Positions 16,455 through 25,988 of a stretch of 64,000 nucleotides of DNA are shown here, in pieces. The first letter of the stretch is position 1. Each line of letters starts with the position of its first letter. The stretch is from Pseudomonadota bacterium. GTDB taxonomy: Bacteria; Pseudomonadota; Gammaproteobacteria; Burkholderiales; Methylophilaceae. Location of the stretch: the NCBI GenBank assembly GCA_029556915.1, contig JAKQIT010000074.1, forward strand, positions 186,001 through 250,000, written 5' to 3'. A model generated the notes under the pieces. It searched no databases, was not told the DNA's origin, and worked only from the letters and a program-made list of their open reading frames with translations. The position numbers and the translations under genes are program-made.

Positions 16455-17462
16455 TTAATGGAGCTTTACTTCACCCGCGTTTACTAGATGTTGCGCTAAG
16501 GTTTCACCAAAGCTCGCACTCGCGCCTGCACCCACGCGTTTTGCAATGCGGCTGGCAAAATCTTCTTGATAGGTAAAATCGACAATGTCTTCTTGCTTAA
16601 TCACTTCGCGCGCAACAAAATCTGCGCTGCCATAAGCATCCGCTAAGCCCAATTTAATACTTTGCTCGCCGCTCCAAAATAAACCGCTAAACGTTTCAGG
16701 CGTTTCTTTTAATCGCGCCCCACGCCCTTGACGCACCACCGTTTTAAATTGCTCGTGAATTTCATTGAGCATATTTTGCGCAAATTGTTGATGCTTAGGA
16801 TTCACAGGAGAAAATGGATCTAACATCGCTTTGTTTTCACCTGCGGTCATCAAACGGCGCTCGACGCCTAATTTTTTCATGGTTTCAGTAAAACCATAGC
16901 CATCCATCAGCACGCCAATAGAGCCAACAATACTGGCTTGATTCACATAAATTTTATCCGCCGCAACCGCAATATAATAGCCGCCTGACGCGCAAATATC
17001 TTCCACCACCGCATACACAGGCACTTTAGGATGCAGTTTGCGTTGACGCTTAATTTCATCATTAATAATCCCCGCTTGCACTGGGCTACCACCTGGGCTG
17101 TTAATGCGTAAAATAATGCCTTTGGTGCCTTTGTTGTCATAAGCTTCTTTCAAGCTATTAATGAAGGCATCGGCATTCACTTCTCCACCCGCCTCAATCA
17201 CACCAGAAATTTCAATCAAAGCAGTATGCGCACCAACTTTTGCCGCGCCGCCGCCTATCCAGCCCATGGCAATGAATAAAATACCAAACAAATATAAAAA
17301 CGTTAGTGCTTTAAAAAAGTTACTCCAGCGGCGCGATTTTTTTTGCTCGGTTAGCGCAGATGACGCAAGTTTTTCTATCGTGTCGCGCTGCCACTGCGTG
17401 TCTTGCGGCTGCGCACCTAATGGATTGATATTATTCTGGTTTTGTGGATTTTCTAATGACAT
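16455..17462 (-). CDS. sppA: S49 family signal peptide peptidase (SppA/SohB-like)
   Basis: The 335-residue protein has a single membrane anchor at about 45-70 and a periplasmic S49 protease domain. GIILRINSPGGSPVQAG and EDICASGGYYIAVAADKI surround the catalytic serine, and SIVGSIGVLMDGYGF follows. The size is that of the short, single-domain SppA type that works as an oligomer. It degrades leftover signal peptides in the membrane. It follows the Rieske gene by 15 bp in a rluC-HAD-Rieske-sppA order. Confidence 0.92.
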   Translation of the reverse strand: MSLENPQNQNNINPLGAQPQDTQWQRDTIEKLASSALTEQKKSRRWSNFFKALTFLYLFGILFIAMGWIGGGAAKVGAHTALIEISGVIEAGGEVNADAFINSLKEAYDNKGTKGIILRINSPGGSPVQAGIINDEIKRQRKLHPKVPVYAVVEDICASGGYYIAVAADKIYVNQASIVGSIGVLMDGYGFTETMKKLGVERRLMTAGENKAMLDPFSPVNPKHQQFAQNMLNEIHEQFKTVVRQGRGARLKETPETFSGLFWSGEQSIKLGLADAYGSADFVAREVIKQEDIVDFTYQEDFASRIAKRVGAGASASFGETLAQHLVNAGEVKLH

Positions 17463-17477
17463 ATTTTTCTCTATTTT

Positions 17478-17837
17478 TTATTTTATGGACGCTAAATGAA
17501 TAGTAATAATTTCGTTTTCTTCGGTCACTTCTATCGCTTTCAAACTTCTGCCTTTACAAGGGCCCATGACGCAAAAACCATTGTCCGGCCGATAATGCGC
17601 ACCATGCGTGGCGCAAATTAAATAATCTTTTTGCGTAGTAAAAAATCCGCCTTGATACCAATCTAACTCGACAGGCACATGTGCGCATTGATTCACGTAC
17701 GCATAGGGTTTACCACGATAACGCACCACAAAGCCCGTGACGAATTCGCCTAACATGGGCAAGTCAAAGCGCAACCCTGGCCCTTCGTTTAGCAATTCAT
17801 CACTTTTAAACGTAATGGTTTCTTTTATTTCTAACAT
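17478..17837 (-). CDS. Rieske [2Fe-2S] domain protein
   Basis: The 119-residue protein has one Rieske domain: CAHVPVELDW provides the first Cys-His pair and CATHGAHYRPDNG the second. It has no signal peptide or membrane segment, so it is cytosolic and ferredoxin-like. Its partner is not known. The gene is packed between the HAD phosphatase (19 bp) and sppA (15 bp) genes, a conserved neighbourhood without an obvious pathway. Confidence 0.9.
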   Translation of the reverse strand: MLEIKETITFKSDELLNEGPGLRFDLPMLGEFVTGFVVRYRGKPYAYVNQCAHVPVELDWYQGGFFTTQKDYLICATHGAHYRPDNGFCVMGPCKGRSLKAIEVTEENEIITIHLASIK

Positions 17838-17856
17838 CTGGCTATTTTAACAAAAT

Positions 17857-18513
17857 TTAAGCATGCGCTAATAACCAGCCGCTTAAACTCGCAAAATCAT
17901 TAAATTGTTGAATCGGGTTTAAATGTTGCCATTTTTCAGCAGGTTGTGCACCAAAAGTCACGCCAATCGCAGCCACACCAGCATTTTGCGCCATTTGTAA
18001 ATCGTAGCTGGTGTCACCTATCATTAGCGTGCGTTCTGGCACCGCAAACAAATTGTCCATCAACTCTTCCAGCATTTGGGGATGCGGTTTTGAAAAACAT
18101 TCATCCACTGTACGCGTGGCATGAAAGTACGGCGTCAGTTCAGCGTATTGCAACGCCATATTTAGTCCACGCCTGCCTTTGCCAGTGGCAACCGCCAATT
18201 TAAAACCTTGATGATGTAATGATTTAATCAAATCTACCGCTTCATCAAACAATGCAATTTCATGCTCGCCAGCAAAATAGTTTGCTTTATATAAGCGCGC
18301 CATTTCTTGCGCCTGATGGACTGGAATATCCCCGTACAGCGCATGAATCGCTTCTTGTAGCCCCAAACCAATAATATGGCTGGCTGTTTGTTTATCTATT
18401 GCAGGCAGGCCAACTTGCGCCGCGGCCATGAGCACCGCTTGGGTAATCATGCCTGTTGAATCTGCCAGCGTGCCATCCCAATCCCAAACAATTAAATCAA
18501 ACCGCTTTGGCAT
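17857..18513 (-). CDS. HAD-superfamily hydrolase, phosphoglycolate phosphatase-like
   Basis: The 218-residue enzyme shows HAD motif I as DWDGTLADS (residues 11-19), motif II as AVATGKGRRG, and motifs III/IV as KPHPQML and MIGDTSYDLQMAQNAG. A helical cap between motifs I and II marks subclass IA. Phosphoglycolate or a pyrimidine nucleotide is a likely substrate, but specificity cannot be read. It lies downstream of rluC with a REP element between them. Confidence 0.88.
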   Translation of the reverse strand: MPKRFDLIVWDWDGTLADSTGMITQAVLMAAAQVGLPAIDKQTASHIIGLGLQEAIHALYGDIPVHQAQEMARLYKANYFAGEHEIALFDEAVDLIKSLHHQGFKLAVATGKGRRGLNMALQYAELTPYFHATRTVDECFSKPHPQMLEELMDNLFAVPERTLMIGDTSYDLQMAQNAGVAAIGVTFGAQPAEKWQHLNPIQQFNDFASLSGWLLAHA

Positions 18514-18576
18514 TCGCCATTCCTCTTATAAATATCTCTTATTTTAATGCTAATTTTACCCAACATCATTACACCG

Positions 18577-18627
18577 CCTCTGGAAGCCGCATGGCTATTG
18601 GCTTGCAGGGGCATCAAATTTTTGTCG
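18577..18627 (+). repeat. REP-like element (copy d)
   Basis: Arms CCTCTGGAAGCC and GGCTTGCAGGGG surround the loop GCATGGCTATT, with a tail of CATCAAATTTTTGTCG. The loop is in the inverted orientation relative to most copies. It lies in the rluC-HAD gap. Confidence 0.82.
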
Positions 18628-18693
18628 TATGAATAATGCGCTTTAGCGCATATATTCTACGGGCATGACCTTTACGGTTACTCGGTGCTAAAA

Positions 18694-19704
18694 TCATGCT
18701 TCCAACTTTAATAAAAACTTGCTTAACTCTGCTGGCAGGGGTGCGATTAATTCCAACTTTTCTTGCGTGAGCGGATGCCGAATTTTGGTAATCGCCGAAT
18801 GCAAAAACATGCGCTTTAAACCATGTTTTTGTAAAGTTTTGTTCAAAGCAAAGTCACCGTATTTATCATCGCCCACAATAGGAAAGCCTAAATGTGCCAA
18901 CTGCACGCGCAATTGGTGCGTGCGCCCCGTCACCAACTGCGCCTCAAGCAAGCTGAATTGACCCAGTGTCGGGTGCTGAAAGTTCCGCGTCAAACGAAAA
19001 ATAGTTTCAGAGCTTTGGCGTTCGTTATATTTATCTTTTGATGGGTCGGTTACCACGTTCACGCGGCGCTCACCATTTGGGAGTAAATAACGCTGCAAAT
19101 CTAGCACCACGCGTTTCTTGCTTTCTAACCACTCGCCTTTCACTAACAACACGTAGCGCTTATCCGTTTGGTTTTGCCGAATCATTTCATGCAGCGCTAC
19201 CAAGGCGGTGCGCTTTTTTGCCAACATCAGCACCCCTGAGGTTTCACGGTCTAGGCGATGCACCAACTCTAAAAATTTTGCTTTGGGTCGCTCTAAGCGC
19301 AGTTGCTCAATCACGCCAAGGCTAATGCCACTACCGCCATGCACCGCAAAGCCTGCGGGCTTATCCAGCACCAGCATGGCATCATCTTCGTAAATAATCG
19401 CGTTGGCAAATTTAGCCACAGTGTTTGAATTAACTTCAAGCTTTTCAGTTGTGGTCGCGCGCGTGGGTGGTACGCGAACAATATCGCCCAAACTTAACCG
19501 AAAATCCGCATCTATGCGCTTTTTATTCACGCGTACTTCACCACTGCGCAAAATGCGATACACATGGCTTTTCGGCACGCCCTTAAGCATTTTAGTCAGG
19601 TAATTATCTACGCGCTGACCTTCGCTGGCTTCATCTACCGTTAAAAATGCTGCCGCGCTTTGGCTAATTTGATTTGTGCTGATTTTGTTTAAAGTTGTGC
19701 TCAT
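18694..19704 (-). CDS. rluC: 23S rRNA pseudouridine synthase RluC
   Basis: The 336-residue protein carries an N-terminal S4 RNA-binding domain (QRVDNYLTKMLKGVPKSHVYRILRSGEVRVNKKR) and a RluA-family catalytic domain. HRLDRETSGVLMLAK holds the catalytic aspartate near residue 150, and LVTGRTHQLRVQL is also conserved. It makes pseudouridines 955, 2504 and 2580 of 23S rRNA (E. coli numbering). It is divergent from rne across a 570-bp gap, the arrangement known from many proteobacteria. Confidence 0.93.
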   Translation of the reverse strand: MSTTLNKISTNQISQSAAAFLTVDEASEGQRVDNYLTKMLKGVPKSHVYRILRSGEVRVNKKRIDADFRLSLGDIVRVPPTRATTTEKLEVNSNTVAKFANAIIYEDDAMLVLDKPAGFAVHGGSGISLGVIEQLRLERPKAKFLELVHRLDRETSGVLMLAKKRTALVALHEMIRQNQTDKRYVLLVKGEWLESKKRVVLDLQRYLLPNGERRVNVVTDPSKDKYNERQSSETIFRLTRNFQHPTLGQFSLLEAQLVTGRTHQLRVQLAHLGFPIVGDDKYGDFALNKTLQKHGLKRMFLHSAITKIRHPLTQEKLELIAPLPAELSKFLLKLEA

Positions 19705-20276
19705 ACTTTGCTTAAATGTGCGTTGTAGCCTATACTTGCAGAATATTCAGTCAATAATTTTTTTATCTACTGATTATAAAGAACATTTGGTTTTCGCCGC
19801 TCACCATTTTTTTAAAGTAGCAGCATGTAAATTTAGTGTTCAAGCCGCCGCAGACAAATAAACATAAAGCGCGACTTAATGTGAAAAATGTTTAGCTAAA
19901 GCCAGCTTTAGCTAAAAGTTAAATCCAAAGATTGAACAAAGACAGAATTTTAACGAATTTAGGCCGCATTAGGCGTAAGTTTAGTAAATTAGTTTGCTTT
20001 AACGATAATTTAATAGCTGTTCAGCCATTTTTGTGCTGAAACCTATTAGGCAACACTAGGTAGTCGCGTGATTTCAAGCACATCAAGGCTTTATTAAGCC
20101 TCTTTGATTGCTTTGTCGCACACCCTAAAGCCAACCGTTTGATAGCATCCCAGCGTGCATATAACACGCTAATTCGTCCGCTAGTCTCTTTGGTCATTTC
20201 ACCTTAAACGCCTTCAACCAGTATTGTGCAATTGCGCGCAATGCGTCTGCCGCCAAGCTAGAATCTGGAGCAAATC
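19705..20276. promoter_or_regulatory. rluC-rne intergenic region with probable long rne leader
   Basis: These 572 bases hold no convincing gene. A near-perfect hairpin at 19891-19916 has arms TTTAGCTAAAGC and GCTTTAGCTAAA. A second stem-loop at 20081-20109 contains GGCTT paired with AAGCC, flanked by ATCAA and TTTGAT. The length and structures fit a long 5' leader used by RNase E to control its own mRNA, as known in enterobacteria. No similarity to the enterobacterial rne leader was established. Confidence 0.5.
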
Positions 20277-23015
20277 ATGAAACGTATGTTATTTAATGCA
20301 ACGCAAGAAGAAGAATTGCGCGTTGCGATTGTTGATGGTCAAAAACTTATCGATTTGGATATTGAACACGCTGGCAAAGAGCAGCGTAAAAGCAATATTT
20401 ACAAAGGGATCATTACCCGCATTGAGCCTTCACTGGAGGCTGCATTTGTGGATTATGGTCAAGATCGTCACGGTTTTTTACCTTTTAAAGAAGTTTCTCG
20501 CAGCTATTTTAAAGAGGGTGCTGACAGTAAATCACGCATTCAAGATGCTTTAAAAGAAGGCCAAGAAGTAGTTGTGCAAGTCGATAAAGATGAGCGCGGT
20601 AATAAAGGTGCGGCACTCACCACGTTTATTTCGCTTGCTGGCCGCTATTTGGTATTGATGCCCAATAATCCGCGCGGAGGTGGCGTATCACGTCGAATTG
20701 AAGGCGAAGACCGCGATGAACTGCGCGATATTCTCGCCCAATTAGAAGTACCAAAAGGCATGAGCACGATTGCTCGTACAGCGGGTATTGGCCGCACAGT
20801 TGAAGAATTGCAATGGGATTTAAATTATCTGACGCAATTGTGGGCGGCGATTGATGATGCCACCAAACCAAAAATGGACGAGCAAGGTAAACGCTTAAAC
20901 CCTGCACCTGAGCTGATTTACTTAGAATCAAGCTTAGTCATTCGCGCGATTCGTGATTATTTCAGCCCAGATATTGGTGAGATTTTAATCGACACTAAGG
21001 ATATTTTTGAGCAAGCCGAATACTTTATGAGTGTCGTGATGCCTAACAACGTATCGCGCGTAAAACTTTATCAAGATGAAATTCCGCTCTTTACGCGCTT
21101 TCAAATTGAGCACCAAATTGAATCTGCTTTCTCTCGTGAAGTGCGTTTGCCTTCCGGTGGCGCCATTGTGATTGACCATACCGAAGCGTTGGTTTCAGTG
21201 GATGTCAACTCAGGCCGTTCAACCCGTGGCAGCGACATCGAGCAAACTGCTTTTAACACCAATATTGAAGCAGCTGAAGAAGTTGCGCGCCAGTTACGTT
21301 TACGCGATTTAGGTGGCTTGGTGGTTATTGACTTTATTGATATGGAAAGCCAACGCAACCAACGTGAAGTTGAAAATGCTTTGCGCGATGCCTTGCACGC
21401 AGACCGTGCGCGCGTACAAACCAGCAAAATTTCTAAGTTTGGTTTGCTTGAACTTTCACGCCAACGTTTACGCCCAAGCTTGGGCGAAACCAACCACATT
21501 CCCTGCCCGCGTTGCAGTGGCACAGGCCATATTCGCGGTATTGAATCTACTGCATTGCACATTTTACGGATTGTGCAAGAAGACGCGATGAAAGAAAACA
21601 GCGCCATTATTCAAGTGCAATTACCAGTTGAAGTGGCCACATTCTTGCTCAATGAGAAACGTGCGGATATTCACACGGTTGAACAGCGCATCGGCGTTGA
21701 AGTCGTGTTGATTCCAAACATCCACTTAGAAACACCTAACTATTCTATTACACGCGTAAAACATGACGATGTGAATGAAGATAAAAGCCGTGCCAGCTAT
21801 AAATTAGTAGAAATGCCAACCGAAACGACTTACATACCAAGTGCGGAAGAAACTGCCAAGGCGGTTAAACCAGTTGCTGCGGTAAAAGGCATCACACCGG
21901 TCGCGCCTGCGCCAATTGTAATTGAGCGCACTATCAGCGCACCAGTTGCGGCACCTAAATTATCATTAATGGATAGAATTAAACGCTTTTTTGGTGCAAC
22001 TGTTGAAGCAACACCCACACCTAGCGTTGAAACTAAAAAATCTGAAGAAGCGCATCGCGACAATCATCGTAACCGCAATGACAGAAATCGCAATCGCAAC
22101 AAAAATCGTGGTGAGCGCAACGATAAAAACGCTCAACCAGAGCGCACCAATCAACAGCGCCCTAATGAAGTAAAAAATCAAGAACCTCGCCAACCACAAG
22201 AGCAACGCCCTGCTAAGCCGCAACAACAGGCGCGCCAAGAGCAACCTCGCCAAACGCAAGCAGTACCTAGCGTCAATTTGGAAAGCGCAGAAGCAGTAGT
22301 TAATGATGCCAACAAACCGCAAAATAGCGAGCGTAGCCGCCGCAATCGCAATCGCCGCAACCGCCGCGACCGTGATGAAGCAAATCCACGCCCATTTGTC
22401 CCTGTTGAAGAGCTGAATGCAAATCAAGCTTCTACACCAGAAACCACGCAGCAAGTTGAGGTTAAAGAGGCTGTGGTTGAGCAAACCGTAGCAGTTGCAA
22501 CACCTGTTCAACAACAGCCAACGCAACAAACACCTGCGCAAGAAACAACTGCGCAAGAGGCAACCGAAGTCATCAAAACGGTTGAAACCGTAGCAACGCA
22601 AGCAGAGGAAACCGTTGCAGAAAAAACTGCAAAACCTAAGCAAAAAGCCGCTAAAAAAGTAAAAGAGGTTAATGCTCCGCATGCCAACATTGCCGAAGCG
22701 ATTAAAGCCAAACGCAAAATGGTAAAAAACGAAAGTGCTAACGAAAGCCAAGAGACTAAAACCAGCAGTGCTGCAGAAGTTGCTGAACCCGTCGCAAAAG
22801 CTAAAAAAACCAAAGCAAAAGCACCTGCAAAACCAGTTGATTTAGCCGCTTCTGGCTTGCAATTAGTTGAAACAAAAGCTGATGCACCGAAAGTAGAAGC
22901 GACAATTGAACCCGCTAAACCAAAAGCGCCGCGCCGCGCCGCAAATTGGCAGAAAAAAGCGGAAGATAAAGTTGAAGATGCGCCTTTGGTGATGGTAGAA
23001 ACGCAAAATAAATAA
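20277..23015 (+). CDS. rne: Ribonuclease E
   Basis: The 912-residue endoribonuclease has an S1 domain near residues 35-120, followed by the 5'-sensor and RNase H-like regions. VSVDVNSG and VVIDFIDM carry the metal-binding aspartates. The zinc link CPRCSGTGH is near residue 409. The C-terminal half (from about 560) is disordered, with Arg/Asn-rich ([15 protein letters not shown]) and Lys/Ala/Glu-rich blocks suited to binding RNA and degradosome partners. It initiates mRNA decay and rRNA/tRNA processing at the inner membrane. Long antisense frames across the repetitive tail are compositional artefacts. Confidence 0.97.
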   Translation: MKRMLFNATQEEELRVAIVDGQKLIDLDIEHAGKEQRKSNIYKGIITRIEPSLEAAFVDYGQDRHGFLPFKEVSRSYFKEGADSKSRIQDALKEGQEVVVQVDKDERGNKGAALTTFISLAGRYLVLMPNNPRGGGVSRRIEGEDRDELRDILAQLEVPKGMSTIARTAGIGRTVEELQWDLNYLTQLWAAIDDATKPKMDEQGKRLNPAPELIYLESSLVIRAIRDYFSPDIGEILIDTKDIFEQAEYFMSVVMPNNVSRVKLYQDEIPLFTRFQIEHQIESAFSREVRLPSGGAIVIDHTEALVSVDVNSGRSTRGSDIEQTAFNTNIEAAEEVARQLRLRDLGGLVVIDFIDMESQRNQREVENALRDALHADRARVQTSKISKFGLLELSRQRLRPSLGETNHIPCPRCSGTGHIRGIESTALHILRIVQEDAMKENSAIIQVQLPVEVATFLLNEKRADIHTVEQRIGVEVVLIPNIHLETPNYSITRVKHDDVNEDKSRASYKLVEMPTETTYIPSAEETAKAVKPVAAVKGITPVAPAPIVIERTISAPVAAPKLSLMDRIKRFFGATVEATPTPSVETKKSEEAHRDNHRNRNDRNRNRNKNRGERNDKNAQPERTNQQRPNEVKNQEPRQPQEQRPAKPQQQARQEQPRQTQAVPSVNLESAEAVVNDANKPQNSERSRRNRNRRNRRDRDEANPRPFVPVEELNANQASTPETTQQVEVKEAVVEQTVAVATPVQQQPTQQTPAQETTAQEATEVIKTVETVATQAEETVAEKTAKPKQKAAKKVKEVNAPHANIAEAIKAKRKMVKNESANESQETKTSSAAEVAEPVAKAKKTKAKAPAKPVDLAASGLQLVETKADAPKVEATIEPAKPKAPRRAANWQKKAEDKVEDAPLVMVETQNK

Positions 23016-23044
23016 GCGTTTGTATTGCTAAATTTGTAGTCATG

Positions 23045-23081
23045 AAAAAAGCCGACTTGAAGTTTTCAAGTCGGCTTTTTT
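23045..23081 (+). terminator. Rho-independent terminator of rne
   Basis: AAAAAAGCCGACTTGAA and TTCAAGTCGGCTTTTTT form a perfect 17-bp stem with a 3-nt loop, 29 bases after the rne stop. Confidence 0.93.
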
Positions 23082-23134
23082 CATGCAATAAAAACAGTTA
23101 AAACCCGTATTTTTGAAGCATCTTCTTTGGTGCT

Positions 23135-23187
23135 GCCCTGCAAGCCAGTATCCATGCGGCTTCCAGAGGCACAATTTTCGCTCGGCG
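23135..23187 (+). repeat. REP-like element (copy e)
   Basis: Arms GCCCTGCAAGCC and GGCTTCCAGAGG surround the loop AGTATCCATGC, followed by a tail ending CGCTCGGCGG. It lies between the rne terminator and the end of crcB. Confidence 0.85.
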
Positions 23188-23213
23188 GTTTTTAATGTAT
23201 CAATTAAACTGAT

Positions 23214-23594
23214 TTAATGCCTAAAATAATTGACCAACATAAAGCCAATAGCAGTCATTAGCAAACTGCCTAGCACATGGCTGGCAATATGCGTTGCTGC
23301 CCATGCATATTGTTGCTTGTGCAAAAAGTTGAATGCTTCGGCAGAAAAAGCCGAAAACGTGGTTAGGCCACCTAAAAAACCGGTCATGACAAATAGTCGC
23401 AGCTCATTTTGATGCGGTACGGATACAAAATAGGCCAGCGCCATGCCCATCAACAAGCCACCGCCTAAGTTAGCGATGAGTGTACCCATCGGCAATATGC
23501 TAGCATTAAGCGCAATACCTAAGCCCCAACGCAACCATGCGCCGATTGTTGCGCCCGCCCCTACCGCCAGCCATTGTCCTATCGCCATATCCAC
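23214..23594 (-). CDS. crcB: Fluoride exporter CrcB/FluC
   Basis: The 126-residue protein has four membrane segments. Family signatures are GATIGAWLRWGLG, GTLIANLGGGLLMG and GFLGGLTTFSAFSAEAF, the last containing the conserved pore phenylalanines and Na+-site TTFS. It works as a dual-topology dimer passing fluoride out of the cell. Only 41 bp separate its start from the TTG at 23636 and no fluoride riboswitch sequence is visible, so it is probably constitutive. It is divergent from glgA. Confidence 0.93.
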   Translation of the reverse strand: MDMAIGQWLAVGAGATIGAWLRWGLGIALNASILPMGTLIANLGGGLLMGMALAYFVSVPHQNELRLFVMTGFLGGLTTFSAFSAEAFNFLHKQQYAWAATHIASHVLGSLLMTAIGFMLVNYFRH

Positions 23595-23653
23595 GTTCGC
23601 CTAAAAAATAATCTATAATGCAAATATACCATTGATTGCTTATTGAGAATATT

Positions 23654-25108
23654 GTGCGCGTATTATTTACTACTTCTGAAGTTTTTCCCCTTATCAAAAC
23701 TGGTGGCTTGGCTGATGTTAGCGGTTCGCTACCTGCGGCACTGCAGCACTTGGGCGTGGACATTCGTATCTTAGTGCCCGGTTACCCATCAGTATTAAAC
23801 CAACTCGCACCGCTCACGCATTTGGCACAACTTTCTGAGCTACCCGTGGTTGGTCAAGCAGAGTTGCTGATGGGTACAATCAAAGAAACCCAAGTAAAAG
23901 TCATGGTAATTAAATCTGCCAGCCTGTATGAGCGCGCAGGCGGCCCTTACGCAGATGCTAACGGCATGGAATGGCTGGACAATCCCGTGCGCTTTGGGAT
24001 TTTATCAAAAGTGGCTGCTATATTGAGCGGCAAAAACTCACCTTTAAAAGATTGGCAGCCCGATGTTGTGCACTGTAACGATTGGCAAACAGGCTTAACA
24101 CCCGCCTATATGAAACTGGTGGAACATACACCTGCAAAATCGATGATTAGCTTACACAACATGGCTTTTCAGGGCTGCTATGCGCCAAGCTGGCTACCTA
24201 CACTGGCTTTGCCAAGCACGCACTTTACGCTAGAAGGTTTTGAATATCACGGTTTGTTGTCATTTTTAAAAGCAGGTATTTTTTATGCTGATAGCATCAC
24301 CACTGTGAGCCCTAGTTATGCCAAAGAAATTCAAACTGCTGCATTTGGCTTTGGTTTGGAAGGCCTGCTAAGCAAGCGCGGGGACGAAATTAAAGGCATT
24401 TTGAATGGTATCGACACCAAAGAATGGAACCCGAAAACAGACACTCACCTTGCTAAAAACTATAGCGCCACACAATTAGCTGGCAAAGCTGAAGTTAAGC
24501 GTGCTTTGCAAGAAAAGTTAGGCCTGCAAGTTAAAGCCGATGCGCCATTATTAGGAGTAGTGAGTCGCCTCACGCATCAAAAAGGCTTAGATATGCTAGC
24601 ACCTATCGTGCAGCCCTTGCTGGATTTAGGCTGCCAATTGGTACTGCTGGGCGGTGGTGAAAGTGAACTTGAAAACGCTTTTAGACATTTGGCTAACAAC
24701 CATGCGGGTAGCGTGAGTGTGAATATTGGTTATAACGAGCCGCTCTCACATCAAATTATGGCGGGCAGTGATATGTTCATCATGCCTTCACGTTTTGAGC
24801 CTTGCGGTTTAAATCAACTTTACGGGCTAGCTTATGGCACACCGCCTATTATCAACGCGACTGGCGGCTTAGCAGATTCAGTCATCAACACCAACATCAT
24901 CACTTATAAAAACAAAACGGCGAATGGCTTTGTGTTAAGCGAAGCCAGCTCGGCGAGTTTACTCAGTTGTATTAAAGAAGCGATTAACGTATATAAAAAC
25001 GACGCAGCCGCTTGGAAGCAAATACAAAAAAATGGCATGTTGCAAAACTTAAGCTGGGATAAAAGCGCGCTGGAATACTTGGCAGAATACAAAAAGATGC
25101 TGCAATAG
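23654..25108 (+). CDS. glgA: Glycogen synthase (ADP-glucose)
   Basis: The GT5 glycosyltransferase has 484 residues from GTG 23654, giving VRVLFTTSEVFPLIKTGGLADVSG, the family N-terminus with the KTGGL ADP-glucose loop. An upstream TTG at 23636 is less likely. SRLTHQKGLDMLAPI and MPSRFEPCGLNQLYGLAYGTPP are the C-terminal nucleotide-sugar signatures. It elongates glycogen from ADP-glucose. No other glg gene is nearby, so it is an orphan here. A TATAAT box lies at 23614-23619. A REP element and the small-RNA candidate follow. Confidence 0.93.
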   Translation: MRVLFTTSEVFPLIKTGGLADVSGSLPAALQHLGVDIRILVPGYPSVLNQLAPLTHLAQLSELPVVGQAELLMGTIKETQVKVMVIKSASLYERAGGPYADANGMEWLDNPVRFGILSKVAAILSGKNSPLKDWQPDVVHCNDWQTGLTPAYMKLVEHTPAKSMISLHNMAFQGCYAPSWLPTLALPSTHFTLEGFEYHGLLSFLKAGIFYADSITTVSPSYAKEIQTAAFGFGLEGLLSKRGDEIKGILNGIDTKEWNPKTDTHLAKNYSATQLAGKAEVKRALQEKLGLQVKADAPLLGVVSRLTHQKGLDMLAPIVQPLLDLGCQLVLLGGGESELENAFRHLANNHAGSVSVNIGYNEPLSHQIMAGSDMFIMPSRFEPCGLNQLYGLAYGTPPIINATGGLADSVINTNIITYKNKTANGFVLSEASSASLLSCIKEAINVYKNDAAAWKQIQKNGMLQNLSWDKSALEYLAEYKKMLQ

Positions 25109-25138
25109 CAGCAATATTTATCGCACATCATTTTAATG

Positions 25139-25190
25139 CCTCTGCAAGCCTTATTTTATGTGGCTCCCAGAGGCATTAAATTTTCTCGGG
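25139..25190 (+). repeat. REP-like element (copy f)
   Basis: Arms CCTCTGCAAGCC and GGCTCCCAGAGG surround an unusual loop, TTATTTTATGT, followed by a tail ending TTTTCTCGGG. The loop resembles that of copy i in opposite genomic orientation. It lies directly after glgA. Confidence 0.85.
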
Positions 25191-25215
25191 AAAAATAATA
25201 CGAAGTTTTAAAAAG

Positions 25216-25231
25216 TTGGCATGAGGTTTGC
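25216..25231 (+). promoter_or_regulatory. Sigma-54 (-24/-12) promoter
   Basis: TTGGCATG, four bases, then TTGC matches the sigma-54 consensus (YTGGCACG-N4-TTGCW) with the invariant GG and GC and exact spacing. The predicted start is near 25243. There is no downstream plus-strand gene, only a structured region ending in a terminator, so it appears to drive a small RNA. Confidence 0.75.
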
Positions 25232-25242
25232 TTATATAAATT

Positions 25243-25302
25243 CAAGTCTCTCCAAGACTTAATCTTCCTCCCTCGGGGCACCTTAATCGGTGCCCTTTTT
25301 TT
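25243..25302 (+). ncRNA. Candidate sigma-54-dependent small RNA with anti-SD segment
   Basis: From the predicted start the roughly 60-nt transcript holds a 6-bp hairpin, AAGTCT/AGACTT (25244-25260). A single-stranded CU-rich linker follows, containing CTTCCTCCCTCG and hence the CCTCC anti-Shine-Dalgarno core. A strong rho-independent terminator ends it: GGGCACC, a 6-nt loop, GGTGCCC and seven Ts (25275-25302). No open reading frame fits. The layout matches Hfq-type trans-acting sRNAs. Existence and function are inferred. Confidence 0.7.
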
Positions 25303-25321
25303 GCCTAAAAATTGTGCAAAA

Positions 25322-25882
25322 TCACTTCACAATAAAGTGTTCACGGTAGTATTTTAGCTCGTCAATCGACTCATAAATATCCGCCAGAGCCTCATGTTTA
25401 CTGGCTTTCTTAAATCCAGCGTAGATTTCTGGCTTCCAGCGACGTGCCAATTCTTTAAACACGCTCACGTCTAAGTTACGGTAATGAAAGTAGCTTTCCA
25501 AATTGGGCATGTAACGTGCCATAAATCGTCGGTCTTGACAGATGGAGTTGCCGCACATGGGCGATTTTCCTGCGGGCACAAACTGTTTTAAAAAGTCTAT
25601 CATTTGCTGCGTAGCCATTTCCTCATCAAGCGTTGAGGCTTTAACTTTATCTATCAAACCTGAACGACCATGCGCACCTTTATTCCAAGCATCCATACCG
25701 TCTAAAATCGCATCACTTTGATGAATAACCAACACGGGTGACTCACCTAATACATTTAAATCTGCATCCGTGACCACAGCCGCTAGCTCTAAAATGCGAT
25801 CAGAATCTGGCAATAGTCCACTCATTTCCATATCTAACCAAATTAAATTATTTTGATTTGTACCGTTATTTATATCTGCCAT
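25322..25882 (-). CDS. orn: Oligoribonuclease
   Basis: This DEDDh 3'-5' exonuclease of about 186 residues degrades short RNAs and the c-di-GMP product pGp[12 protein letters not shown] holds the first Asp-Glu pair and [12 protein letters not shown] the middle Asp. [13 protein letters not shown] is the final His-Asp motif. ATG 25882 (MADINN) is preferred over ATG 25894, which lacks a ribosome site. It faces the small-RNA terminator, and the c-di-GMP genes at 28-31 kb are close by. Length is normal. Confidence 0.95.
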   Translation of the reverse strand: MADINNGTNQNNLIWLDMEMSGLLPDSDRILELAAVVTDADLNVLGESPVLVIHQSDAILDGMDAWNKGAHGRSGLIDKVKASTLDEEMATQQMIDFLKQFVPAGKSPMCGNSICQDRRFMARYMPNLESYFHYRNLDVSVFKELARRWKPEIYAGFKKASKHEALADIYESIDELKYYREHFIVK

Positions 25883-25988
25883 CATGATTTCCATTAAAAT
25901 ATGAGAATTAAAACCTATTGCGTGAACTAACAGCGCAAAAATGCTTCACAATGTCATCATATTAACTTAAATTTTGCCTATTTGACTC

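Noticed and set aside
21966-22751. Long minus-strand frame across the rne 3' half, rich in Leu/Phe/Cys
   Set aside because: It is the complement of the repetitive Arg/Asn/Glu coding tail of RNase E; composition is abnormal and there is no ribosome site.
23595-23653. Possible fluoride riboswitch before crcB
   Set aside because: Only 41 bases separate the crcB start from the TTG at 23636, the region is AT-rich, and none of the conserved fluoride-aptamer segments are visible on the minus strand.
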